Assembly (NCBI GenBank): GCA_963845975.1
Contig: CAWJUD010000002.1
Span: 620,001 to 684,000 of the forward strand
Length of the DNA stretch: 64,000 nucleotides
Reading direction: 5' to 3'
From: JBEKIK01 sp963845975
Lineage (GTDB): Bacteria; Planctomycetota; Planctomycetia; Pirellulales; Thermoguttaceae
A program made the position numbers and the translations under genes. Below the pieces are notes generated by a model. It was given only the letters and a program-made list of their open reading frames with translations. It had not been told where the DNA came from and ran no database searches. Positions 56,526 through 64,000 of the stretch are shown here, in pieces. Each line of letters begins with the position of its first letter. Position 1 is the stretch's first letter.

Positions 56526-59303
56526 TTATTGGTCTTTTATCCAGACTATCGACCGCCCGCCGCGGCCTCGGCCGCCGGGACCGGCCGGCTGATTTGTCGC
56601 CTCCGCAGCGCCGCCGCCCGTGGCGCCCGATCCGCTCGCATTGCTTTTTCCCCGGCTTGCAGCGCCGTTATTCCGCGCGTAGTTGGGTATGGCCGTCATC
56701 GGCGTGCCATCGGCAAATGCGCCCTTGATTACCGTTACCCCGCCTAAAAGGTCGGGCTTCCACTCTGTCGTTAGCTCCGAAGTCGGGCTGAGCACCCCGT
56801 CCACATTTTGGTCGATGCTTTCGATGTTGTACACCAGTGGCCCGTAACGCAAAGCGACCCGGCCTCGATCCGCGGCGATCTTTTCGCTGGCCTTCACGCG
56901 CTGGACTTTCATGGGCAGTTCAAAATCGATTTTATCGCCAGCCCGCCACGTGCGATTAATCACGGCATAACCCTTATCCATCACCGGAGTAATCGATTCT
57001 CCGTTAACCGCAAGAGAAACGATCCCGTTGGTTTCCGGGGTGCTCTTATAAAGCCCGCTCACTTCGCGATTCGGAACCCGGATTTTGACGGCGAAGCTTT
57101 TTTCCGCCGCCGGCTCAACGGTAAGCGAAACCTTGCCGTTCCAAGGATAATCCGTGGCCTGGACCAGTTTCACGTCCGTGCCCGCGACGTTTTCCACCGT
57201 TGCGGTGCTGCCGATGAAAAGATTCACGTAAATACTGTCCGCGCTCTTCGCATACATCCAGGTGGGAAGCATGAGAAGCACGCGGGGAATATTGCCCACG
57301 CAGCAGGGACAATTATGCCAGGCGTAGCGCGATCCCCCCGAACTCAAGGGATTTGTGTAATAAAAGTTTTTGCCTTCCATATCGATATCGCCCAGTATGG
57401 CGTTGTAAAGCGTCTCTTCGCAAAGATCGGCGTATTTCGCGTCATGGAAGATCATGTTCAACTTGTGCTGGAAGAACAACTCCCCGCAGTTGGCGCAGGA
57501 TTCGCAATATGCATTGTTGGGCAGCGAATAATCCTTGCCGAATCCTTCCGAGGTCTCGCCGCTGCCTACTCCCCCGGTGACGTAATATTTCCTGTTCACA
57601 ATGCTGTCCCAAAGCGATACGACCGCGCTCAGGTAATCCATGTCCCCCATATCCATGGCGATATCGGCCATGCCCGAATACGAATACGCGGCCCGCACTG
57701 AATGTCCCACTGCCTCGTATTGCTGGACCACCGGCAGATGGCTCTGGTCGTATTCCTCGCCGTTTTTCCGGCTATCCAGCATAAACTTGGCCAGTTCCAG
57801 GTATTTCCGCCCTTTGCCCGCCCCTTCTTCGGAGTCCACAAATCGGGCAAAACGCGCCAAGGCCTGTTCCACTTCCTGATGCCCTTCGTACCAGGTCTTT
57901 TTAGGGGCCGGGCCGATGTTCTCGCACCAGCAATCGGCCAGTTTCTTGGCCGCATTGTACATCCGCGGATCAGTCTTGTTAGTCATCAGATAATGGGCAA
58001 TGGCCGCTTCCAGAAAATAACCGGCCGTATAACCCTCGTGATTGATCTTGTTCGTCCAGCGCGGATCGCCGTTAAGCGTGTGTAACGTTTGCAGATAACC
58101 GTCCGGCTCCTGGGCGGCAAGTATTTTCGGAATCCAATCGTCGAGTGTTGCTTTGTAGGCGTTCTGGGCGGCAATGATATCCGCGTCGCCCTGCGGATCG
58201 ACCATCAATGCCACGCACATGGCTTCGATGGTGTTATAAACCCAGGCATTGGAAAACCAGTATCCTACGTGCCTTTTGGCCGGCTGCCCGGCCAATTTTT
58301 TGGCCGCTTCGACAAAGTTCGCAATGCCCCCCTCGCGTAAATTCGGGTCGGATATCTTGTCGATGCAATGCGGAATCCAATTCACGATAAGAGCCTTTGC
58401 CCTATTGTTCCATAGCGGATTGTCGATCTTGTAATTTTTTGTATACACCATTTCTAAATGCGCTCCCTGGGGCGGCGGGTCTACCGATACCTTGAGCGTG
58501 GACGAAGAGCTTAACTCGCCGTCCGAACCCGTCAACTTCAGCTCGTAATCGCCCGGCGCCGAAAATGTCGCCGTTGTTTCCGGCGCATTGGCGTCCGCAA
58601 ACGTGACGTCTCCCGGACCGGACTCTTTGCTCCACTGAACCGATGGCGCGGCATTCGGTTTGCCGTCGTCTTTTATCGCTCCTTTCAGATATGTCTTTCC
58701 TCCCAGAATAACGCTGCGGTCTATGCCCGCCGTTACCGATGGAGGAAAATTCGGCGATTTACCCGAATCGTATACTTTCCATTCCAGAACGCCGGTCGAC
58801 ATGCCTTCGGCCGAATCGAACTCCAGCCGGATCTTGGACGTTTTTACTTCATCGAAAGTGGTGGTGTTGTATGCATTTGACTTCACTCCGAGACCGAACG
58901 AATTATTCACCGAAACAAACTTGTCGCCTTCCCAGTATTTCAAACGGCAGGCCGTGGGCAAACGGATTCCGCCGCGGTCATCAAACCAATACACGTCGAC
59001 TTTCCCCGTGCTGATCGGTTGACTCCATTCGTACTGCACCCATTGTGTGCCGTTTCTAGGCCAGTTGCCGTAAGCCCCGTGGCTTCTGTCGCGCGAGTTT
59101 CTCGGATCATACCCGTCATTGATCGCGCCTAAAGACTCATTCCCGGATACAAAGGATGTCGATGGGGTCGCTACAACTGCAATGTTCACGCCGCCGTCGG
59201 CCGCCGTCGGGGTCGCTTGTTGTGCGAAACCCTTATTTAACAAAGAAAAAATAGCGGAAATTATAAATACGATTGCGAAACTATGGGGCAGCGCCTTTTT
59301 CAT
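56526..59303 (-). CDS. Beta-L-arabinofuranosidase, GH127 (DUF1680)
   Basis: 925 residues. I use the ATG at 59303 (MKKALPHSFA), with AAGGAG seven bases upstream. A signal peptide is followed by a discoidin/F5-8-type domain (NGTQWVQYEWSQPISTGKVD) and an Ig/PKD-like domain (SSTLKVSVDPPPQGAHLEMV). The rest is the GH127 alpha barrel: YTAGYFLEAAIAHYL, and the zinc/catalytic cysteine set NNAYCESCANCGE (Glu600/Cys602) and WHNCPCCVGN (Cys667/Cys668), which are the family's zinc ligands and nucleophile. It should release beta-linked L-arabinofuranose from plant-like glycans. A Gly-rich tail is likely disordered. Confidence 0.9.
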   Translation of the reverse strand: MKKALPHSFAIVFIISAIFSLLNKGFAQQATPTAADGGVNIAVVATPSTSFVSGNESLGAINDGYDPRNSRDRSHGAYGNWPRNGTQWVQYEWSQPISTGKVDVYWFDDRGGIRLPTACRLKYWEGDKFVSVNNSFGLGVKSNAYNTTTFDEVKTSKIRLEFDSAEGMSTGVLEWKVYDSGKSPNFPPSVTAGIDRSVILGGKTYLKGAIKDDGKPNAAPSVQWSKESGPGDVTFADANAPETTATFSAPGDYELKLTGSDGELSSSSTLKVSVDPPPQGAHLEMVYTKNYKIDNPLWNNRAKALIVNWIPHCIDKISDPNLREGGIANFVEAAKKLAGQPAKRHVGYWFSNAWVYNTIEAMCVALMVDPQGDADIIAAQNAYKATLDDWIPKILAAQEPDGYLQTLHTLNGDPRWTNKINHEGYTAGYFLEAAIAHYLMTNKTDPRMYNAAKKLADCWCENIGPAPKKTWYEGHQEVEQALARFARFVDSEEGAGKGRKYLELAKFMLDSRKNGEEYDQSHLPVVQQYEAVGHSVRAAYSYSGMADIAMDMGDMDYLSAVVSLWDSIVNRKYYVTGGVGSGETSEGFGKDYSLPNNAYCESCANCGELFFQHKLNMIFHDAKYADLCEETLYNAILGDIDMEGKNFYYTNPLSSGGSRYAWHNCPCCVGNIPRVLLMLPTWMYAKSADSIYVNLFIGSTATVENVAGTDVKLVQATDYPWNGKVSLTVEPAAEKSFAVKIRVPNREVSGLYKSTPETNGIVSLAVNGESITPVMDKGYAVINRTWRAGDKIDFELPMKVQRVKASEKIAADRGRVALRYGPLVYNIESIDQNVDGVLSPTSELTTEWKPDLLGGVTVIKGAFADGTPMTAIPNYARNNGAASRGKSNASGSGATGGGAAEATNQPAGPGGRGRGGRSIVWIKDQ

Positions 59304-59417
59304 TGACAATCTCCTTCGTAAAAGATGAAAAATAATTATTTGCCAGTAAAAACCAATATATCACCTTGTTTCACACATAACAATGCAACTAAAAAAGATT
59401 ATTTTTGACACCCTCTA

Positions 59418-61799
59418 TCACTTGCGGGCTATTTCCACCGTTACAGTCTCCCCCGCGGACAGGTCGAGGCTCTTTACGCCGCTGACACCGAATGCTCTAA
59501 GTTCCACCCGTTGATCAACGGCCGATCGAAGGGCTACGTTGATTCGATCCTGATTCCAAGCCAGGCTGCAAAGTTCAATCTGCCCCCGGCAACGAATCCC
59601 TTCGATCCTGCCCGTCGGCCACTGCTTTGGCAGCGCGGGCAGGAGTTCAATCCGTCCCGGCCTGGAATCGGCCAGCATCTTGATAATGAGCGCGGGCAGA
59701 CCGCCGCAAATATCGGTGTTAAATAGCGATTTAGGGTTGTGCGTGCTCACCAGGTTATTGGCCCAAAAATTGTTCGCCAGCCAGTCGACCACCTCGTATG
59801 ACATCGCCGCATCGTGAAGGCTAGTGGTAGCCAATCCCATCTGAACCAACCCGAACGCCATTTCGCCGCCGTTTTCCCGCCGGCGGAATTCCATCCTCCG
59901 CTGGGCCGCGCGATAAAACGCCTTTTGCAGGCCCGCGTCCGCCGCGATCTCCGGCGGCATGCTGGCAAAAAGCCCATACAGGTGCGAGCAATGACGATGG
60001 GCGTAGTTGTCTTCCAAAAGCGGCGTGGTCCATTCCTTCACCGCCCCGTCGGCATTAATCATGTATTCAGGCATCTTCGCCAGCATGGTTTTCCATCGCT
60101 TCACCCCGTCCGGATCGGTATTGAGTCGCTCGCAGCCCGCAATCAGGTTGCCCAGCAGCTCCCGGGCAACGGCAATGTCCATTGTGGCGTTGATGCAGGC
60201 CTGCGAAGGATTGTTCTTTGGATTATTTTCCGGCGAATAAGAGGGACTGAAAAGATACTTTCCATCCGGACCCTCGATCAGAAAATCCTCGTAAAACAAG
60301 GCCGCCTCTTTCATGAACGGCAATGCCCGCTTCCGCAAAAACTCCCTGTCCCCGGTGTACAGGTAGTAGTCGTAAAAATACTGTGCCGCCCAACCGGCCC
60401 CCGCCGTCCAGAAAGTCATCGGCCATGTGCCGTCGAAGTGATTGTTCAGACCGTGGGAACTCGTGCGCGACGGAACGTGAATGCCCCGGCAACCATATAA
60501 TCTCCGGGCATTCTCCCTGTAGTCCGGCATTTGCGATTCGAGGTAGCGGAAGTAGGGTTCCATCAATTCGGGCATGTTCGCCGGCAGATTTGCGGCAATC
60601 GCGCATTGCACGTTGCCGTTCATCGTGAAATCGCTGGACCACGGCGGCGCCCAGGTCCCGTTCCAGATGCCCTGGAGGTTGGGAAACAGCTCCCCGCTGC
60701 TCGACAGGATGTTATAGCGGCAGGCATCGAATTCCTTTTCCAATAAGGCCTTGGACAGATTGCCCACCCGCGATTTCGCCAGCAGTTCCTCGGAAGTCAA
60801 GGCATGGTCCGCTCCGCCGCCGAGGTCCAGGCGCATGCGATTGAATATCTCCCCGTGGACCTTGGCGTGCCGCTTCAACAGAGTTTCGAAATCAGGTTCA
60901 ATCGCGGACAATTCCCGCTTTAAGACCGGCAACTGCGAGGCGTTATAGTCTTTCAACAGTTCGATGCGAACAAGCACCAGCACCTCATCCGCGCCGCGGA
61001 TACTAATTTTTTCTTTTTCGGCGGACATTTTTCCGCCCCGGGCCACAACCTTCGCCGCTCCCTCATATCCTTGCAGACTGCCAGGCCAGGTCCTACGGAA
61101 ATTGCTGCGATAACTAAGCCAATTATCCTCGGCCGACGCAATTACCTCCTTGATGCCCCGTTTAAACATTTCTTCCGGTCCCCATCCCCCCACGTTCTTT
61201 GTCGGCCGCTGGGCTAAACTCAAGTCGCAATCCACTGCCCCGCCGCTCGGGCCGGTGATCGAGAGCGCCACAACGTCATCCGGCCGGGAAACGAATACAC
61301 GCCGGCAGAATTCGCCCCGTTCGTCCTCCCAACGGACGTACGCAACTCCGCTCTGGAAATCCAGCGATCGCCGGTAGCCCTTTATTTCCCCTTTTTCATA
61401 CATTTTCACCTTCAAATCAAAAGCGGGAATAAAAGGATCGGTCCATCGCTTTTCGCCATATCCCTCTTTTAAAGAAAGATCGACCACGTAATCGGCCGCG
61501 CACTGATACTGCCCGTCCGCCATCATCCCGCGAATCTCTTTCAAGTGCTCGGCCGTATTCACCGGAGGCAGCGGCTGGTTAAGCGGCATAAACAGTCGGG
61601 CATGGTTCAGAATGACGGTCTCGTCCACCGGCCGGCCCATCACCATCGCCCCGTATTTGCCGTTGCCGCTGACCAAGGCATGCTCCCAAGTCCCTGCCGG
61701 TTGCGAACTGACGAACCCTCGCTGCGGCAAAGTGTCCGCAAAACCCTTGACGGCCGCTATTGCCAAAACCAGCCCGATAATTGTCGATCTGCATTTCAT
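59418..61799 (-). CDS. Alpha-L-fucosidase-like glycosidase, GH95
   Basis: 793 residues from the ATG at 61799 (MKCRSTIIGLVLAIAAVKGF), a signal peptide. The N-terminal beta domain has LVSGNGKYGAMVMGRPVDET and VILNHARLFMPLNQPLPPVN, typical of GH95. The helical catalytic part has LQGIWNGTWAPPWSSDFTMN, GNVQCAIAANLPANMPELME, FSPSYSPENNPKNN and HRHCSHLYGLFASMPPEIA. It probably cleaves alpha-L-fucose or alpha-L-galactose from polysaccharide. It lies 114 bases upstream of GH127 in the same direction, so the two may be one operon. Confidence 0.9.
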   Translation of the reverse strand: MKCRSTIIGLVLAIAAVKGFADTLPQRGFVSSQPAGTWEHALVSGNGKYGAMVMGRPVDETVILNHARLFMPLNQPLPPVNTAEHLKEIRGMMADGQYQCAADYVVDLSLKEGYGEKRWTDPFIPAFDLKVKMYEKGEIKGYRRSLDFQSGVAYVRWEDERGEFCRRVFVSRPDDVVALSITGPSGGAVDCDLSLAQRPTKNVGGWGPEEMFKRGIKEVIASAEDNWLSYRSNFRRTWPGSLQGYEGAAKVVARGGKMSAEKEKISIRGADEVLVLVRIELLKDYNASQLPVLKRELSAIEPDFETLLKRHAKVHGEIFNRMRLDLGGGADHALTSEELLAKSRVGNLSKALLEKEFDACRYNILSSSGELFPNLQGIWNGTWAPPWSSDFTMNGNVQCAIAANLPANMPELMEPYFRYLESQMPDYRENARRLYGCRGIHVPSRTSSHGLNNHFDGTWPMTFWTAGAGWAAQYFYDYYLYTGDREFLRKRALPFMKEAALFYEDFLIEGPDGKYLFSPSYSPENNPKNNPSQACINATMDIAVARELLGNLIAGCERLNTDPDGVKRWKTMLAKMPEYMINADGAVKEWTTPLLEDNYAHRHCSHLYGLFASMPPEIAADAGLQKAFYRAAQRRMEFRRRENGGEMAFGLVQMGLATTSLHDAAMSYEVVDWLANNFWANNLVSTHNPKSLFNTDICGGLPALIIKMLADSRPGRIELLPALPKQWPTGRIEGIRCRGQIELCSLAWNQDRINVALRSAVDQRVELRAFGVSGVKSLDLSAGETVTVEIARK

Positions 61800-61928
61800 G
61801 ATTGTTTTTCCCAAGATTTCATTCGTACAACAAGTGCATGGCACACGTTTCACATTATAAAGAAGAATTTTTCGGATGTCCTCTTATTGACCATCAGGAT
61901 CGGATAACCATTAGACCCGGATGCGCAT

Positions 61929-61962
61929 AAAAAAACCTTACGCAACTCTTTGTCGCATAAGG
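61929..61962 (-). terminator. Terminator after tRNA-Ala
   Basis: On the minus strand CCTTATGCGAC and GTTGCGTAAGG pair with two G-U steps, followed by TTTTTTT. It lies ten bases after the tRNA 3' end. Confidence 0.85.
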
Positions 61963-61971
61963 CTTTAAAGT

Positions 61972-62045
<74 letters not shown>

Positions 62046-62326
62046 TTAAACCGTTCTCCGGCATTTGTGTGACAGAAACCGGCAAATGCAACTGGGTAAA
62101 CTCTAAATAGTTTACTTTCAAGAATTATACACGATAGCAAAAACCCATTTGATCTACCAGGGTCTAACACTGATAAAAAATTGGGGCTGGAATGTGGAAT
62201 ATTGTTTGTTGCTTAATTCCTAAAACGCACGCTTTATTCTCCTGACCCGCCATTAGTATTATCTACTCGGCCGACTTTGCAAACCCCGGCTTTACCTATC
62301 GGCCGACCTTGGGTATCTTTCACAAC

Positions 62327-63085
62327 ATGCATCCACGGTTTTTCCGAATATGTTTTTTGCTTTTAGCCGGGCTGAGCCTGGGTACAGTCTCATTCGCGGC
62401 GGATTTCCGCGTGGAAAACCGCGTTTATTCGGGCAATAATAAACAGCCCGACAGTCAAAGCACCACGATATTTCAACATGCATTCGTCTACGATTTTCTG
62501 CAAAAACCGCCTGAAACCATCGTCTTCGATAAAACCGCCGGGCGATTTGTTATTCTCGACGACGCCCGGCAGGTTCGCAGCGAACTGACCACGCAAGAAT
62601 TGGAGAACTTCACGCAGAAGTTGAAAGAGCGGGCCGGAAAAGAACAAGATCCGCTCGCCCAATTCTTTGCCGAACCGAGTTTTGAAGAACGTTACGACCC
62701 TTCCCGCCGTGAATTGATACTGTCGAGCGACCTGGTGAATTATAAAGCGATTATAACCTCGGCCGACAATGCGGTTGTCTCTCAATACCGCGAATTCTCC
62801 GATTGGTACGCCAGGCTGAACGCCATCCCTATTTTCGGATCTCGCCCCCCCTTTGCACGGTTCAAGCTAAACGAAGCCCTGGCCCGGCGCGAGGCCGTCG
62901 CCCGAGAGGTGGTCTTAACCATAACCGTGGTCAAGGAGGGAAAAACTCATCCCGCCACCGTGCGCAGCGAGCATCTTCTCAGCCTAACGCTCGCCCCTGC
63001 CGACGTGGAGCGTATCGATCGCGCACGGAAATCAATGACCGCCTACAAACCGGTTTCCTTCGACAAGTATCGGCAGGCTAAATAA
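62327..63085 (+). CDS. Secreted protein of unknown function
   Basis: 252 residues from the ATG at 62327 (MHPRFFRICFLLLAGLSLGT), with a clear signal peptide ending near ADFRVEN. The mature part has IVFDKTAGRFVILDDARQVR, FEERYDPSRRELILSSDLVN and AREVVLTITVVKEGKTHPAT. No cysteine pairs or enzyme motifs are seen. It is the sort of short exported protein often found in planctomycetes; I do not recognise its role. Confidence 0.65.
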   Translation: MHPRFFRICFLLLAGLSLGTVSFAADFRVENRVYSGNNKQPDSQSTTIFQHAFVYDFLQKPPETIVFDKTAGRFVILDDARQVRSELTTQELENFTQKLKERAGKEQDPLAQFFAEPSFEERYDPSRRELILSSDLVNYKAIITSADNAVVSQYREFSDWYARLNAIPIFGSRPPFARFKLNEALARREAVAREVVLTITVVKEGKTHPATVRSEHLLSLTLAPADVERIDRARKSMTAYKPVSFDKYRQAK

Positions 63086-63138
63086 GGGCGGCTTTTACGC
63101 GCCTGTTTTTCTCTTATAATGGCGCCTGATCGCTAACC

Positions 63139-63290
63139 CGCATTTCTCACTAGGCCTATACGTTTACAGGACAGTGTGCCACTGCTTCGCAGAAGCAGTG
63201 CTTGCTCGAATTGCTATTCACTGCTTGACGTACGTCAGGGCACCGACCGAAGGTTGGTCGTGGCACACGATGGTGAGAAATGCGGGCTAA
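63139..63290. repeat. Palindromic repeats in the DUF6807 leader
   Basis: CACTGCTTC-GCA-GAAGCAGTG is at about 63179-63200. A 28-base element (63239-63266, beginning GGCACCGACCGAAGG) is an exact reverse copy of 32757-32784. The GAGAAATGCGGG / CCCGCATTTCTC arms at 63138-63149 and 63271-63282 frame the whole block. Confidence 0.75.
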
Positions 63291-63317
63291 TGTCATTCGA
63301 CACAGGAGGATCAGTTT

Positions 63318-64000
63318 ATGTCGTGCATTACAAATGGGTTAGGAATATTGTTCCTAATATTTCTTTCGATTATTTTCTTTACACAAGCTGATCAATCCCT
63401 TGCCCAGGTGACCGTGGAAAAATCGCCCAACGGCGCAATTGTGAAGATCGACGGCCAACTATTCGCCGAATACCTGATGGTTTCCGGAGGCAAGCCGATC
63501 TTGTGGCCCATCATTGGCCCCACCGGCAAACCTATGACCCGGGCCTATCCCATGACAAAAGACGACCCAAAGGAGAAAACCGATCACCCGCACCACCGCT
63601 CGCTGTGGTTTACGCACGGGAATGTAAACGGAATTGATTTTTGGACCGAAAAAAAAGGCAATGGCGCCATAAAACATCGCGATTTTGCCAAACTGGAAAG
63701 TGGAAAAAACGGCCTGATCATTACCAACAACGACTGGCTCTCATCCGATGGAAATCGCCAATGCGAAGATCAGCGCACCTTGCGTTTCGGCGCCGAGACG
63801 GATTGCCGCTGGATCGATTTCGGCATCACTATCCAAGCCTTGGATAAGCCGGTAACCTTCGGCGATACGAAAGAGGGCACTTTCGGGCTGCGCCTGGCCG
63901 AAACCCTTAGCGTGGACGCCAAGCAAGGCGGGCAAATCGTCAATAGCAACGGGCTACTGGATAATAACACTTGGGGGAAGGCTGCCGATTGGGTCGATTG
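63318..64000 (+). CDS. DUF6807 (PmoA-family) secreted protein, partial
   Basis: The ATG at 63318 follows AGGAGG; the frame is open to the window edge (at least 227 residues). A signal peptide (GILFLIFLSIIFFTQ) is followed by VTVEKSPNGAIVKIDGQLFA, DHPHHRSLWFTHGNVNGIDF and ADTKEGTFGLRLAETLSVDA-type sequence, which is the DUF6807/PmoA-like signature with its conserved His pair and Trp. It often accompanies polysaccharide-use genes in planctomycetes. The enzymatic role is not established. Confidence 0.88.
   Translation, partial: MSCITNGLGILFLIFLSIIFFTQADQSLAQVTVEKSPNGAIVKIDGQLFAEYLMVSGGKPILWPIIGPTGKPMTRAYPMTKDDPKEKTDHPHHRSLWFTHGNVNGIDFWTEKKGNGAIKHRDFAKLESGKNGLIITNNDWLSSDGNRQCEDQRTLRFGAETDCRWIDFGITIQALDKPVTFGDTKEGTFGLRLAETLSVDAKQGGQIVNSNGLLDNNTWGKAADWVD

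Overview
The window looks like a chromosomal segment of a planctomycete (Planctomycetota, probably a Pirellulales-like lineage). The pointers are an LEPR-xLL-type N-terminus on a secreted S53 peptidase, VPEP (PEP-CTERM) sorting tails, autotransporter-type beta-strand repeats in secreted proteins, a YdjY-domain lipoprotein, an Asp/Ser-rich secreted glycosidase set (GH127, GH95, DUF6807), Ser/Thr kinase and FHA-cyclase signalling, and several families of short palindromic intergenic repeats. This placement is inference from gene content; there is no rRNA here.

Layout. 1-5.8 kb: spoVG-ispE, a stand-alone receiver protein, a YdjY lipoprotein, a GAF/HD-GYP c-di-GMP phosphodiesterase, a Nudix hydrolase and an isolated 57-residue Flp pilin. 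6.3-15.1 kb: a decayed two-lobed aspartic protease with a PEP-CTERM tail, a 50-residue zinc-ribbon protein, tRNA-Pro, an orphan antitoxin, parAB, a GntR/ABC exporter operon with a visible operator, and an S53 peptidase. 15.7-31 kb: an MscK-like channel, a kinase-dCache receptor next to an FHA-adenylate cyclase, and a 2279-residue polytopic membrane protein with a zinc ribbon. 31-43.7 kb: a complete Tad (tight adherence, type IVc pilus) locus on the minus strand: pilin, prepilin peptidase, TadE, CpaB, secretin, CpaE, CpaF ATPase, TadB, TadC, an unknown protein and a TPR protein. A c-di-GMP-I (GEMM) riboswitch lies in the leader of the pilin gene. 44-51 kb: a YfhO-like membrane protein coupled to a GtrB-type glycosyltransferase, a 138-bp MITE-like element, an intact IS66-type insertion with an 8-bp target duplication and a membrane protein. 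51-64 kb: two paralogous secreted GH43-like/beta-repeat/PEP-CTERM proteins, GH127, GH95, tRNA-Ala, an unknown secreted protein and the start of a DUF6807 protein, a plant or algal polysaccharide-degrading neighbourhood.

The most interesting circuit is c-di-GMP control of the Tad pilus: an RNA sensor in front of the pilin, a strong terminator right after the pilin, and an HD-GYP phosphodiesterase in the same window. A second theme is the kinase / FHA-cyclase pair. A caution: seven genes carry single-base frameshifts (protease, parB, S53, mscS, kinase, yfhO, GH43-like). The reading on each side of each shift is well conserved, so uncorrected indels in the assembly are at least as likely as real gene decay. 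All identifications are by eye from sequence and translations; no database search was run.
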